Assembly (NCBI RefSeq): GCF_009758125.1
Contig: NZ_WRXO01000002.1
Coordinates: forward strand, 248,001-312,000
Source: Chitinophaga oryziterrae
GTDB taxonomy: Bacteria > Bacteroidota > Bacteroidia > Chitinophagales > Chitinophagaceae
Direction of reading: 5' to 3'
DNA length: 64,000 nt
A program made the translations under genes and the position numbers. Below the pieces are notes generated by a model. That model searched no databases. It was not told the DNA's origin and worked only from the letters and a program-made list of their open reading frames with translations. Below, piece by piece: positions 44,301-53,589 of this stretch. Each line of letters begins with the position of its first letter. The first letter of the stretch is position 1.

Positions 44301-45678
44301 CACTACTTACGAAGATAAGGACGGTGAAAAAGTACAGATCGTAATTGGTCGTACAGGTGAATTACGTATTGTGGATGTAAAGAATGATCGTTTACTGATC
44401 ACCAACAATATCCCTTACGGTTCTGCCTTGCTGGTGAAAGACGGACAGAAAGTGGTGAAAGGGGATATCATCTGTACATGGGATCCTTACAATGCCGTTA
44501 TCGTTTCTGAAATTGCAGGTAAGATCCGCTTCGACAGCATCATAGAAGGTATCACCTACCGTGAAGAAGCTGATGAGCAGACAGGTCACCGCGAGAAAGT
44601 GGTAATTGAAACCAAAGACAAGAACAAGATCCCGTCTCTGTTCGTAGATGGTAATAAAGAAGTGAAATCTTACAACTTACCAGTTGGCTCACATATCGTA
44701 ATTGAAGAAGGAGATACTGTAAGAGCTGGTCAGGTTATCGTGAAGATCCCACGTATCCTCGGTAAACTGAGAGATATCACGGGTGGTCTGCCACGTGTAA
44801 CTGAACTGTTTGAAGCACGTAACCCAAGCAATCCTGCCATCGTATCTGAAATTGATGGTGTGGTAGCTTTCGGTAACATCAAACGTGGTAACCGTGAGAT
44901 CATCATTGAAAGCCGTGAAAGTCACATCAAGAAATACCTGGTGCCATTGACACGTCACATCCTGGTACAGGACGGTGACTTCGTGAAAGCAGGTACAGCT
45001 TTGTCTGATGGTTCCATCACTCCGGCAGATATCCTCTCTATCAAAGGACCGTTCGCAGTACAGGAATACCTGGTGAACGAAATCCAGGAAGTTTATCGCT
45101 TACAGGGTGTGAAGATCAACGACAAACACATTGAAGTGATCGTGCGTCAGATGATGCGTAAGGTGAATATCGAAGATCCCGGAGACACACGCTTCCTGGA
45201 AGGTGATACCACCGATAAGTTTGAATTCTTTGAAGAGAACGATCATATCTACGATAAAAAGGTAGTAACAGAACCTGGTGAATCCGCCAATCTGAAAGCC
45301 GGCCAGATCGTAACATTGCGTCAGGTGAGGGAAGAAAACTCCTTACTGCGCCGTGCAGATAAACAACTGGTGGAATACCGCGACGCTGCTCCGGCTACTT
45401 CCAGCCCACTGTTGCAGGGTATTACCAAAGCATCACTGGGTACTCACAGCTGGATCTCTGCTGCGTCCTTCCAGGAAACAACCAAAGTACTGTCTTCTGC
45501 AGCCATCAACGGTAAAACAGATGATATGCTTGGCCTGAAAGAAAACGTAATCACGGGTCATCTGATACCAGCAGGTACAGGTTTACGCGAGTTCGAAAAC
45601 ATGATCGTTGGTTCTAAAGAAGAATACGACATCCTGGCGTCTTCTAAAGAAGTATTCCAGTTCGACGAAGAAGAATAG
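41383..45678 (+). CDS. rpoC: RNA polymerase subunit beta prime
   Basis: A 1431-residue beta prime subunit. The N-terminal zinc ribbon ([25 protein letters not shown]), the active-site Mg motif [12 protein letters not shown], the bridge helix [19 protein letters not shown], the second zinc site [13 protein letters not shown] and the trigger loop region are intact. It pairs with rpoB 117 bases upstream. A strong terminator follows. Confidence 0.98.
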   Translation: MAIKKENRPKSNFSSITISLASPDSILERSYGEVLKPETINYRTYKPERDGLFCERIFGPVKDYECYCGKYKRIRYKGIVCDRCGVEVTEKKVRRERMGHIRLVVPVVHIWYFKSLPNKIGYLLGMSSKKLETIVYYERYVIIQAGAKQEKGMNYGDLLTEEEYLDVLDTLPKDNQMLPDEDPNKFIAKMGAEAVEMMLARIDLDSLSYQLRNQAATETSQQRKAEALKRLSVVEAFREANGRVENHPEWMVMQYIPVVPPELRPLVPLDGGRFASSDLNDLYRRVIIRNNRLKRLIEIKAPEVILRNEKRMLQEAVDSLFDNSRKSNAVKAEGGRALKSLSDVLKGKQGRFRQNLLGKRVDYSGRSVIVVGPELKLHECGLPKDMAAELFKPFIIRKLIERGIVKTVKSAKKLVDRKEAVVWDILENVLKGHPVMLNRAPTLHRLSIQAFQPKLVEGKAIQLHPLVCSAFNADFDGDQMAVHVPLSNAAVLEAQLLMLSSHNILNPQNGTPITLPSQDMVLGLYYISKGKRSTETEKVAGEGKAFYSAEEVIIAYNEEKVNLHANIRVKATIRNEKDELEWKLIETTVGRVIFNQHVPKEAGFVNALLTKKSLREIIGDIIKYTDIPKTAKFLDDIKQLGFRTAFRGGLSFNINDLIIPEVKQHMIDGATGEVDEVWENYNMGLITNNERYNQIIDIWSRADTKVTETLIRELANDKQGFNSVYMMLDSGARGSKQQIKQLAGLRGLMAKPRKSGSSGSEIIENPILSNFKDGLNVLEYFISTHGARKGLADTALKTADAGYLTRRLVDVAQDVVINEEDCGTLRGIATSALKDNEEVVEPLYDRILGRTSLHDVFEPHTEELIVAAGGMITEDIAHKIDNSAIETVEIRSVLTCESRRGVCVKCYGKNLATGYVTQRGDAVGIIAAQSIGEPGTQLTLRTFHVGGVAGSTSVDTGLQAKFDGTIQFDGLRTTTYEDKDGEKVQIVIGRTGELRIVDVKNDRLLITNNIPYGSALLVKDGQKVVKGDIICTWDPYNAVIVSEIAGKIRFDSIIEGITYREEADEQTGHREKVVIETKDKNKIPSLFVDGNKEVKSYNLPVGSHIVIEEGDTVRAGQVIVKIPRILGKLRDITGGLPRVTELFEARNPSNPAIVSEIDGVVAFGNIKRGNREIIIESRESHIKKYLVPLTRHILVQDGDFVKAGTALSDGSITPADILSIKGPFAVQEYLVNEIQEVYRLQGVKINDKHIEVIVRQMMRKVNIEDPGDTRFLEGDTTDKFEFFEENDHIYDKKVVTEPGESANLKAGQIVTLRQVREENSLLRRADKQLVEYRDAAPATSSPLLQGITKASLGTHSWISAASFQETTKVLSSAAINGKTDDMLGLKENVITGHLIPAGTGLREFENMIVGSKEEYDILASSKEVFQFDEEE

Positions 45679-45694
45679 TTTAGTACATCATTGT

Positions 45695-45736
45695 ATAAAA
45701 AAAATGTCCCGGCTCTTTGCCCGGGACATTTTTTTT
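45695..45736 (+). terminator. Rho-independent terminator of the rpoBC operon
   Basis: Stem aaaaaaatgtcccgg / cccgggacattttttt with a short loop; ends the operon 17 bases after rpoC. It is symmetrical, with T on the right and A on the left. Confidence 0.93.
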
Positions 45737-45768
45737 ACCTGTAACTTTCCGCAACTTTCAAATGTGTT

Positions 45769-46458
45769 ATGAAGCAAAGGATCCTTTTAATAGTTATACT
45801 TCTTATATCAGGTTTCATCGCCTGTAATAAAAGCAGTGATAGTTCTATCCCTGTTACCAGTTCCAGTGTCAATGTATTTTTTGCAGTACCCGGCAAACAA
45901 TATGATGTAACCATCGATACAGCTACTATCGGTACTAACCTCGGTCCCGGAGAAAGTACCGGTTATCACAGCTTCCTGGCTAAACGTTATAACTTATACA
46001 TCTTTGAAACAGGTAATCGCCTGGATACCATTGCAGGCGGGCAAATCAGCCTGCGCAACAATCATTACTACTCTATATTCCTTTCGCTGGACCATAATAA
46101 TAACCTGCGTCTGCTGGCTGCGGAAGATAATCTCACTCCACCAGCGGCCAACATGGGTAACCTGCGTATTGTGAACCTGAGTGATACCTACGATGCTGTT
46201 CCCAACCAGGTAACACTTGATTTTTTTCTCGGCGATACTTTACGGTATCAGCGTATCAGTTACCAGGCGGTCACCGGTTTTATACCGGTGCAGGCAGGGG
46301 CACATATCCGTGATATCCGTTATGCAGATTCAAGCCTGAGCCTGCGAGGGAATATTGATTCCAACTTTGTAATAGAGGACCATAAGATCTATAGCTGGAT
46401 CGTATATGGTAATGCGCTCGTGGCGGATAGTTTTAAACTGGTAACGTTTATGCATTAA
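45769..46458 (+). CDS. DUF4397 lipoprotein
   Basis: A 229-residue lipoprotein (signal with GFIAC, cleavage before C19), then a DUF4397 domain: SSVNVFFAVPGKQYDVTIDTATIGTNLGPGESTGYHSF and a second repeat-like half NLRIVNLSDTYDAVPNQVTLDFFLGD. DUF4397 domains are beta-sandwich, surface or periplasmic, of unknown function. A related DUF4397-like protein is at 55036. It lies between rpoC and an OmpH-like gene. Confidence 0.8.
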   Translation: MKQRILLIVILLISGFIACNKSSDSSIPVTSSSVNVFFAVPGKQYDVTIDTATIGTNLGPGESTGYHSFLAKRYNLYIFETGNRLDTIAGGQISLRNNHYYSIFLSLDHNNNLRLLAAEDNLTPPAANMGNLRIVNLSDTYDAVPNQVTLDFFLGDTLRYQRISYQAVTGFIPVQAGAHIRDIRYADSSLSLRGNIDSNFVIEDHKIYSWIVYGNALVADSFKLVTFMH

Positions 46459-46580
46459 AATATGAAATGTGAAAGTGTTGTTAAGATGGCTGGACACTAC
46501 CTATAATCGTGTAAAAACCTTATTTTAGCCGTTCAATTTTTAAATCGAATCAAAGGAGATTAAAAAATCCACCTAACAAC

Positions 46581-47195
46581 ATGCGCACTAGTAAACAATT
46601 TGTGAAAAGCGGAGTATTGGCAGCATTGGCAGCCGGAACGTTCATGGCTTGTCAGCAGCCAGCTAAACAAGGCAGCACAACCGCTGCCGCAACTACAACA
46701 GGGAATAATACAGCAACTGTTAATCAAGGGTTTATTATTGCTTATGTGGATATTGATACCGTAGAAGCAAACTATAATTACTTCAAAGAGAAGAAAGCGG
46801 AACTGGAAAAGAAACAGCAGGCGATCGATAATGAACTGAAAGCTAACGTAAGGGCATTACAGAACGAAGCAGCTGATTTTCAGCGTAAAGCACAGAGTAT
46901 GACACAGGCAGACGGGGAAGCCGCTCAGCGCGTGTTATACGACAAACAACAGCAACTGGAAGGTAAAGCACAGAACATGCGTGCGCAGTATGCCGAACAG
47001 GAGGGTAAATTCAACGAGGAATTGCAGAAGAGGCTGAACGACTTCTTACAGAAGTTCAACAGCGACAAAAAATATGCATATATCCTTTCTTATCGCTCCG
47101 GGGCCAGCAATGTACTATATAAAGACGAACAGTATAATATTACCAATGAGGTAATTAAAGGGCTGAATGAAGCTGATGCTTCTGAGAAAAAATAA
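46581..47195 (+). CDS. OmpH/Skp family lipoprotein
   Basis: A 204-residue protein with a lipoprotein signal (C24 in TFMAC), a Thr-rich linker (about 32-48) and an OmpH/Skp core: IIAYVDIDTVEANYNYFKEKKAELEKKQQAIDNEL, a long coiled coil (about 65-150) and a C-terminal strand. Skp is a periplasmic chaperone for outer membrane proteins; this one would be membrane-anchored. A clear AAGGAG site lies about 24 bases upstream of the ATG. A terminator follows. Confidence 0.85.
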   Translation: MRTSKQFVKSGVLAALAAGTFMACQQPAKQGSTTAAATTTGNNTATVNQGFIIAYVDIDTVEANYNYFKEKKAELEKKQQAIDNELKANVRALQNEAADFQRKAQSMTQADGEAAQRVLYDKQQQLEGKAQNMRAQYAEQEGKFNEELQKRLNDFLQKFNSDKKYAYILSYRSGASNVLYKDEQYNITNEVIKGLNEADASEKK

Positions 47196-47236
47196 TACTT
47201 GCTATAGCAAAACATATAAAAAAAACTTTAACTTGG

Positions 47237-47272
47237 AATCCCGTTCAGTCTATCAGACTGAACGGGATTTTC
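47237..47272 (+). terminator. Rho-independent terminator
   Basis: A 15-bp perfect stem aatcccgttcagtct / agactgaacgggatt with a 3-base loop, then TTTTCT, 40 bases after the OmpH-like gene. Confidence 0.85.
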
Positions 47273-47303
47273 TAATTATACCAATATATAACCATTAACC
47301 TGT

Positions 47304-48725
47304 ATGGAGAACAACCAGAATTCGGCTTTCCGACCCAGCCTCAGCCTGCTGGATGCTACCATGATTGTTGCCGGATCTATGATAGGATCAGGTGTATTCC
47401 TCGTGTCAGCAGAAATTACCCGTAACCTGGGATCTGCCGGCTGGCTCACGCTTATGTGGGTACTGGGAGGTATCGTTACGATCATAGCAGCAGTTAGTTA
47501 CGGAGAGCTATCCGGGATGTTCCCAAAAGCAGGCGGACAGTACGTATACCTGCGGGAAGCCTATAATCCGTTTGTAGCCTTCCTGTTTGGATGGACGCAA
47601 TTCAGTGTAATTCAGACAGGTACGATTGCCGCTGTGGCAGTTGCCTTCGCAAAATTCTCCTCTTATATCATTCCTTCCTTTAGTGAAGAAAACATACTGA
47701 TGGACTTAGGCTTCCTGAAAGTCTCGGCCGCTCAGGTAGTCGCCATTATCTCCATTGTCTTACTCACCTGGATCAATACCCGCGGTATCCGTAATGGTAA
47801 GATCATACAGACGGTGTTTACACTGGCCAAGCTGTTATCGCTGTTTGGCCTGATTATCTTCGGTTTCCTGCTGGGAGCAAAACAGGAGATATGGAATGCG
47901 AACTGGGCACATGCCTGGGATGCTGTATCGCTGACACAGAATAACGGAGAAGTTGTAACCACCTTATTATCAGGTCTTGCACTGTTTGGAGCGGTGGCTA
48001 TCTCCATGAAAGGTTCCCTGTTCAGCAGTGATGCCTGGAACAACATTACTTTCATTGCAGCGGAAATCAAGAACCCGCAGAAGAACATCGGCCGTGCATT
48101 ATTCTTTGGAACACTGTTAGTTACCATCGTATATGTAAGTGCTAACCTGATGTACCTGGCAGTATTGCCATTGCATGATATTGCATTTGCAGCAAAAGAC
48201 CGTGTAGCAGTAGCGGCGGCGCAGGAGATCTTCGGCGGGGTTGGTTCTACGATCATTGCTGTGATGATCATGGTATCTACTTTCGGATGTAATAACGGGT
48301 TGATCCTGTCTGGAGCAAGGATTTATTCTACGATGGCAGAAGATGGTCTGTTCTTTAAAAAAGCGGCCAAACTGAACTCTTTTAATGTGCCAGCCAATGG
48401 GTTATGGATACAGTGCGTTTGGGCATCTCTGTTATGTCTTTCCGGAAAATACAATGACCTCTTAGTATTAGTGATATTTGGGGTATTGATATTCTATGTG
48501 TTAACCATACTGGGTATCTTTATCTTACGTAAAAAACGTCCCGAAGCACCTCGTCCGTACAAGGCATTCGGTTATCCTGTGTTGCCACTCATATATATAG
48601 TGGTAGCAACTTCGCTGGCTTTGTTACTGTTAGTTTTTGAGAGTAATTATGCTTTACCCGGACTGGGAATTATCCTGCTTGGTATCCCATTATACTATAT
48701 TGCGGTAAGAACACAGGGTAAATAG
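47304..48725 (+). CDS. APC family amino acid permease
   Basis: A 473-residue transporter with 12-13 TM helices. It starts with the APC signature LLDATMIVAGSMIGSGVFLVSAEI (15-38), and SYGELSGMFPKAGGQYVYLREAY (about 73-95) follows. The AxGxxxFD-like core segments and PNGL-type loops are conserved. It should import amino acids or polyamines by secondary transport; the substrate is not visible. It is monocistronic. Confidence 0.9.
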   Translation: MENNQNSAFRPSLSLLDATMIVAGSMIGSGVFLVSAEITRNLGSAGWLTLMWVLGGIVTIIAAVSYGELSGMFPKAGGQYVYLREAYNPFVAFLFGWTQFSVIQTGTIAAVAVAFAKFSSYIIPSFSEENILMDLGFLKVSAAQVVAIISIVLLTWINTRGIRNGKIIQTVFTLAKLLSLFGLIIFGFLLGAKQEIWNANWAHAWDAVSLTQNNGEVVTTLLSGLALFGAVAISMKGSLFSSDAWNNITFIAAEIKNPQKNIGRALFFGTLLVTIVYVSANLMYLAVLPLHDIAFAAKDRVAVAAAQEIFGGVGSTIIAVMIMVSTFGCNNGLILSGARIYSTMAEDGLFFKKAAKLNSFNVPANGLWIQCVWASLLCLSGKYNDLLVLVIFGVLIFYVLTILGIFILRKKRPEAPRPYKAFGYPVLPLIYIVVATSLALLLLVFESNYALPGLGIILLGIPLYYIAVRTQGK

Positions 48726-48825
48726 CTAGAGAGGACAAGGAAGTGCTTTATTTCACACAAAAGTTGTATGTAAAAAAGTTGAAATTTTATTTTACTGCTG
48801 TGGAACTTTCAGTGAATTGATGTAA

Positions 48826-49190
48826 TTTGCATGAACACTTCCGGACCCGAAGAATGATTTGTGTATAACCCTTGGCGCAACACGTATGAATAGAAAACCC
48901 TTTGTCATTAAAAATTTTAAAGGTGTACTATTACTAACGCGGGGGAAACAGACCCGCAGAGAATGAGGAAGCATTGTAGAGGAACGTGTTGTAAAACCTT
49001 GTTATAAAGACTTTATGCCAGCAACATACTATATTCAGCAACATTATTTATTGTTAGCAATAAACATTATTTATCATTAGGTACTAATATAATTAACAGG
49101 TCCCAGAAGGATCTGCACGATTTGCATTCTCGAACATTCACATGACAATCTTAACAACAAGCGTATGGTATCTACCATACGCTTTTCTTT
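48826..49190 (+). ncRNA. candidate structured non-coding RNA in a 560-base gap
   Basis: The gap 48726-49286 has no convincing ORF but shows nested pairing: caacacgt (48878-48885) with acgtgttg (48984-48991), enclosing a ccttt / aaagg stem (about 48899-48923) and a gcggg / cccgc hairpin (about 48938-48957). A strong terminator closes the region at 49190 with no protein gene before it for 430 bases. I do not recognise a known family; 6S-like RNA is one option. Ends are approximate. Confidence 0.3.
49159..49190 (+). terminator. orphan Rho-independent terminator
   Basis: A 12-bp stem aagcgtatggta / taccatacgctt with a 2-base loop, then TTCTTTT. No gene ends near it on the plus strand. Confidence 0.8.
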
Positions 49191-49286
49191 TGCCCGGCAG
49201 GGCCGGTGTTAAGGAATTGTAAACTCCACTTATCCCGTTGGTACTTCCTCTATTGATCTGCGTACTCTTATTACCACACACAGGAA

Positions 49287-50213
49287 ATGAAGATAGATCC
49301 GCAAATACTTGAAAAATACTTTAAAGGTAACTGTACAGTTGAAGAAGCTGCGATGGCAGAAGCCTGGCTGAAACAACCGGAAGCGCCGGAAGTAGACGAC
49401 TGGTTCGGGCAGATGTATGCTTTGAGTCAGCCGGTGAAAATAAAAAAGACAGGCAATCATATATATCGTCGTTTATACAGCGTTGCAGCGGCCGTGGCGG
49501 TCTTATTAGGAGTATGTACATGGTTGTGGCAGTCAGGGCTCCATACTGCCGGTAAAGCACCCCTGGCGTTTAACTGGGATACGCTCTCCAACAAGAGCAA
49601 CGATATCAAGCTCTTATCACTGACAGATGGGTCTAAAGTATGGTTAGGGCCGCATTCTTCTTTAGCATATACCTATAATTATAATGATACAAGCAGAGAA
49701 TTGTCGCTGAACGGGGAGGCTTATTTTGAAGTAGCACATGATCCCAAACGCCCGTTCAGTGTACGTACCGGTGAACTGGTAACTACCGCGCTGGGAACGG
49801 CCTTTAATATTTCTACGTCTAACCTTGCGGATGGAAATATACAGGTAAGTCTGGTAGAAGGTAAGGTCTCTGTAATAGCCGCCTCTTTCTCCTGCATATT
49901 AAAACCAGGTCAAATGGTACAGTATAGCGAAGGTCAGGTAACGGCTGTACCGGTTGTATTTAAAATAAGGGAAGTACTGGATTGGAAATATGGCAAACTG
50001 GTATTTGATGGTATGCCATTGAAAGATGTTTTTGCCAAACTGCAGACGAGATTGGGATGCCGGATCATTATGGACAGTACTGTGTCCGGTAGACGTAAAG
50101 TATCAGGGGTGTTCTCTGCTGGAGAATCTTTAGACAATATACTGGAAGCAATACAATATGTACATGGATTTAAAATTGTGAAATTGGGCGGCAACACGTA
50201 TGAAATAAAATAA
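49287..50213 (+). CDS. FecR family anti-sigma factor
   Basis: A 308-residue inner membrane protein. The cytoplasmic N-terminus (1-60, EKYFKGNCTVEEAAMAEAWLKQPE) would hold an ECF sigma factor. One TM helix (about 64-82) leads to a periplasmic FecR domain (about 105-205, SLTDGSKVWLGPHSSLAY, LNGEAYFEVAHDPKRPFSVRTGELVTTALGTAFNI) and a C-terminal DUF4974 domain (KYGKLVFDGMPLKDVFAKLQTRLGCRI). It would receive a signal from the STN domain of the receptor encoded next. Unusually no sigma gene precedes it; the nearest is 8 kb away on the other strand. Confidence 0.92.
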   Translation: MKIDPQILEKYFKGNCTVEEAAMAEAWLKQPEAPEVDDWFGQMYALSQPVKIKKTGNHIYRRLYSVAAAVAVLLGVCTWLWQSGLHTAGKAPLAFNWDTLSNKSNDIKLLSLTDGSKVWLGPHSSLAYTYNYNDTSRELSLNGEAYFEVAHDPKRPFSVRTGELVTTALGTAFNISTSNLADGNIQVSLVEGKVSVIAASFSCILKPGQMVQYSEGQVTAVPVVFKIREVLDWKYGKLVFDGMPLKDVFAKLQTRLGCRIIMDSTVSGRRKVSGVFSAGESLDNILEAIQYVHGFKIVKLGGNTYEIK

Positions 50214-50286
50214 GAAAGGTACAACAACAATAACTCCCGGGGGGCCCGGTTCTGTATTTATTTATAACAAAAAGTAATATTCAAGT

Positions 50287-53200
50287 ATGCAAAAATCTAC
50301 AAACAGATTTTGTAATGGGAAAGCTATGCAAAATTGGAAAGCGTTCCTGCTCTATTTTTTAGTAACAGGAACTCCTGTGGCGCTGTTCGCGCAATCATAT
50401 CAATCTCTTTCAGAAAAGGTGTCTGTCAACCTTGAAAATACTACTGCAGATGTCGTAGTGAAATCACTTGAAAAACAGACTCCGTATACTTTTACTTATG
50501 ATCCTGAATACCTGCACCATTGTGTGCTGACATCTGTGAAATTTACTAATCAGCCACTGGCAGATGTATTACACTATCTGGATGTATATGCACCACTTGA
50601 TATCGCTTTTACTAATAAAACAGTCGCATTAAAACAAGGTAAGCAGGAACGTGCTGCAGGCCAGGATAAAGGCCGCGTTACGGGTAAGGTAGTAGATAGT
50701 AAAAATGAGCCGTTACCAGGTGTAACCGTACAAGCTGATAATGGCGTTGGCGCAGTGACAAGTGTAGATGGTAGTTATGAATTAAGTCTGCAACCAGGTA
50801 CTTATACATTTACATTCAGTTATGTTTCTTTCGATACCAGAAAAGTGACCGAAGTAATTGTTAAAGAGAAAAATGTTTTACCCTTGAACATTGTGCTGAA
50901 AAGCAATAGTTCTCATTTAAAAGAAGTAACCGTTACCGGTAATTATAAAAAGGCATCCGTAGAAGGGCTCTATGCTTTACAGAAAAATAACGCGGCTATT
51001 TCAGATGGTATCAGTGCAGAACAAATTGCACGTACCCCGGATAAAAATATAGGTGAAGTATTAAAACGTGTAAGTGGTTTGTCTACTATGGATAATAAAT
51101 ATGTAGTAGTACGTGGTTTGAGCGAGCGTTATAACCAGGCTGTATTGAACGGACAGGTAATGCCTAGCACAGAGCTGAACAGGAAGAACTTCAGTTTTGA
51201 TATCATCCCTTCCAATATTGTTGATAACGTAACCGTAGTAAAAACGCTGACACCAGACCGTAGCGCTGAATTTGGCGGTGGACTGGTAGAAGTAAATACA
51301 TTGGATATCCCTACTTCCAACTTTCTGAATGTAAGTGTAGGTGGTAGTTATAATGATAAGACTACAGGCAAGGATTTTCTAACACTAAAGCGTGAGAATA
51401 AAGAGTATTCAGGACAGGTAGCATCTCATAGGGATTTACTCGGTACGCTGGACTGGAAAAACAGGAATGATGTGGTTGCGAAATTCAATGCATCAGATAA
51501 GACTGCAGACATGTTCAGCAATAACTGGGGATTATATAATCTGAAGGCTGCTCCGTCGCAGAATTACCAGATTTCCGGAGGACGTGTGATGCCTGTTAAA
51601 GATGGAGAAATAGGCGTAGTAGCGTCTTTTGGATATCGTAATACATTATCTACACAGGATGTGAGGATGAGCCGGGATGGTTTTTATAGCAAAGATAGTT
51701 CTGATGTTGAATCTTATGCCACTTTTAAAGGTAAGAGATACGGATTTACTACCAATATAGGAGGCTTACTGGCAGTAGGATACAGGGATGCCCGCAACCG
51801 TATCGGATTTCAGAGCATGTATCTGCGTACACTCGATGAACAGTTGATTCTGGGTACCGGTACAAATGGAGAGGTCAATGGAGGTGGTTTTGAGCTTGGA
51901 TATTATGATCTCGTAACACAAACTACCCTGTGGCAGAATCTGCTGAAAGGAGAGCATAGCCTTGGTAAGCACGGGATAAAATTTAAATGGGTAGGAGGTT
52001 ATATGAACCTGGACCGTCAGAAACCAGATAACCACCAGGTCACTACACCATTTGAAAAGACGGATGGTTCTCCTAATGAATATAGTATTCTGAATGCAGC
52101 CAGCAGCGGTAGTGATAAAGGGGCATTACGCTGGTGGACCCGTGCCCTGGAAAAAAACTATACATGGGATGCGTCTTTATCAGTACCTGTACAGTTTAAC
52201 TTAGGCAAGGTTCCTTTAAATAATACATTTAAAGCAGGCTATGCCGGATGGAGCAAAGACCGTCTCTTTTATGTGTTCAATGTAGGTACTACGTTTAATA
52301 ATCATGATGGTTACCCTCAGCCTCTTGCAAATGCTTTTACAGCACAGAATGAAGTAGACTATCATATCGTTCCTTTTGGTGATAATTTCCATCGTACTGT
52401 TCAGTTACATGCAATGTATGGAATGATTGATACCAAGATAGGGAACCGGTTAAGACTGGTAGGGGGGGTAAGAGCTGAATATTATAATCTGAACGGAGCG
52501 AATGCTGTACTGGACTCATTATTCAGCCAGATCAATAAAAGCCGTAATGCGGACAATAAGCTTGATTACACTGAGTTGTTAAACAGGGAGCCTAACTGGA
52601 ACTTCTTCCCTTCGGTGAATCTTACTTACAGCCTTACCAGCAAGATGAACCTGCGCGTAGCCTATGCTAAAAGTATTATTCGTCCGGATCTCAGGGATTT
52701 ATCTTATTTCAGAGAGTATGACTTTGAGTTAGGAGGTATTTATCTGAGTAATACGCCTGTACAATCTACGCTGGCGCACCATTATGATTTCCGTTATGAA
52801 TGGTATCCGGGAGCAGGTGAAGTAATGTCTGTTTCTCTGTTCTATAAGAAGTTTGATTATCCAATGGAAATCTATGCAAATACGCAGAGTGGTGGGATCT
52901 TTGAATTGAAGAATGATAAGAGTGCAAAGAACTACGGACTGGAAGTGGAAATGCGTAAATCATTAGCGTTCACACAGCTGCCTGTGCTGCGTAATTTCAC
53001 GCTCTATGGTAACTTCACCACGTTAGCGTCTTATGTAACTCCTATGGACATTAATTACAATTCACTTGACCCTGTGAATCCTTTAAAAGTAATACCTGTT
53101 GAACAAATTGCGAAAGAGGAGAAAAGACCACAGGCCGGAGCCAGCAATTATATTGTAAATGGAGGTGTTTATTACGATGTGAAGCCTGTGTCATTAAGTT

Positions 53201-53526
53201 TGGTATATAACTATGTTAGTAACAGGATGTTCCGTCCTGATAAATCTTATCAGCATTCTCTTTTTGAACGTCCGTTACAATCTCTGGATGCACAGGTGGC
53301 CATACGTTTTTTTAAACAGCATGGAGAAATCAAATTTAATGTATCGAATCTTTTGAACAGTTCATCTATTGTATATAGTAACAGGTTTGATGGTGAGCCA
53401 GAAATCGAGAATGGTACCAAGGCACCTACAACAAAACAGTTGTTGTACCAGAGTGATAAGGATGCGATTGATTTCAGGGCAAAGCCTGGGCGTACATACA
53501 GTACAACCATCAGTTATAAGTTTTAG
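50287..53526 (+). CDS. TonB-dependent receptor with STN signalling domain
   Basis: A 1079-residue outer membrane receptor. A signal peptide is followed by an STN domain (about 45-118, VSVNLENTTADVVVKSLEKQTPYTFTYDPEYL), a CarboxypepD-regulatory-like domain (about 127-212, GKVVDSKNEPLPGVTVQADNGVGAVTSVDGSYEL), a plug (about 235-335, VVVRGLSERYNQAVLNG, PSNIVDNVTVVKTLTPDRSAEFGGGLVEVNT) and a 22-strand barrel ending YSTTISYKF. The STN plus FecR pair marks a sensor-transducer. No SusD gene follows; instead lipoproteins of a beta-helix type do. The ligand is unknown. Confidence 0.92.
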   Translation: MQKSTNRFCNGKAMQNWKAFLLYFLVTGTPVALFAQSYQSLSEKVSVNLENTTADVVVKSLEKQTPYTFTYDPEYLHHCVLTSVKFTNQPLADVLHYLDVYAPLDIAFTNKTVALKQGKQERAAGQDKGRVTGKVVDSKNEPLPGVTVQADNGVGAVTSVDGSYELSLQPGTYTFTFSYVSFDTRKVTEVIVKEKNVLPLNIVLKSNSSHLKEVTVTGNYKKASVEGLYALQKNNAAISDGISAEQIARTPDKNIGEVLKRVSGLSTMDNKYVVVRGLSERYNQAVLNGQVMPSTELNRKNFSFDIIPSNIVDNVTVVKTLTPDRSAEFGGGLVEVNTLDIPTSNFLNVSVGGSYNDKTTGKDFLTLKRENKEYSGQVASHRDLLGTLDWKNRNDVVAKFNASDKTADMFSNNWGLYNLKAAPSQNYQISGGRVMPVKDGEIGVVASFGYRNTLSTQDVRMSRDGFYSKDSSDVESYATFKGKRYGFTTNIGGLLAVGYRDARNRIGFQSMYLRTLDEQLILGTGTNGEVNGGGFELGYYDLVTQTTLWQNLLKGEHSLGKHGIKFKWVGGYMNLDRQKPDNHQVTTPFEKTDGSPNEYSILNAASSGSDKGALRWWTRALEKNYTWDASLSVPVQFNLGKVPLNNTFKAGYAGWSKDRLFYVFNVGTTFNNHDGYPQPLANAFTAQNEVDYHIVPFGDNFHRTVQLHAMYGMIDTKIGNRLRLVGGVRAEYYNLNGANAVLDSLFSQINKSRNADNKLDYTELLNREPNWNFFPSVNLTYSLTSKMNLRVAYAKSIIRPDLRDLSYFREYDFELGGIYLSNTPVQSTLAHHYDFRYEWYPGAGEVMSVSLFYKKFDYPMEIYANTQSGGIFELKNDKSAKNYGLEVEMRKSLAFTQLPVLRNFTLYGNFTTLASYVTPMDINYNSLDPVNPLKVIPVEQIAKEEKRPQAGASNYIVNGGVYYDVKPVSLSLVYNYVSNRMFRPDKSYQHSLFERPLQSLDAQVAIRFFKQHGEIKFNVSNLLNSSSIVYSNRFDGEPEIENGTKAPTTKQLLYQSDKDAIDFRAKPGRTYSTTISYKF

Positions 53527-53589
53527 TAAACGCGCGTAATCAATATACCCTGATCAGGTAATCCATTTCAGACATTAAAAAAACACAAA

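Noticed and set aside
47732-48271. A 179-codon frame antisense to the permease
   Set aside because: Mirror of a hydrophobic coding region, with no start signal or family match.
48792-48974. A 60-codon frame on the minus strand in the permease-FecR gap
   Set aside because: Composition and residue pattern look random, no ribosome site or promoter box, and it overlaps the paired segments of the candidate RNA.
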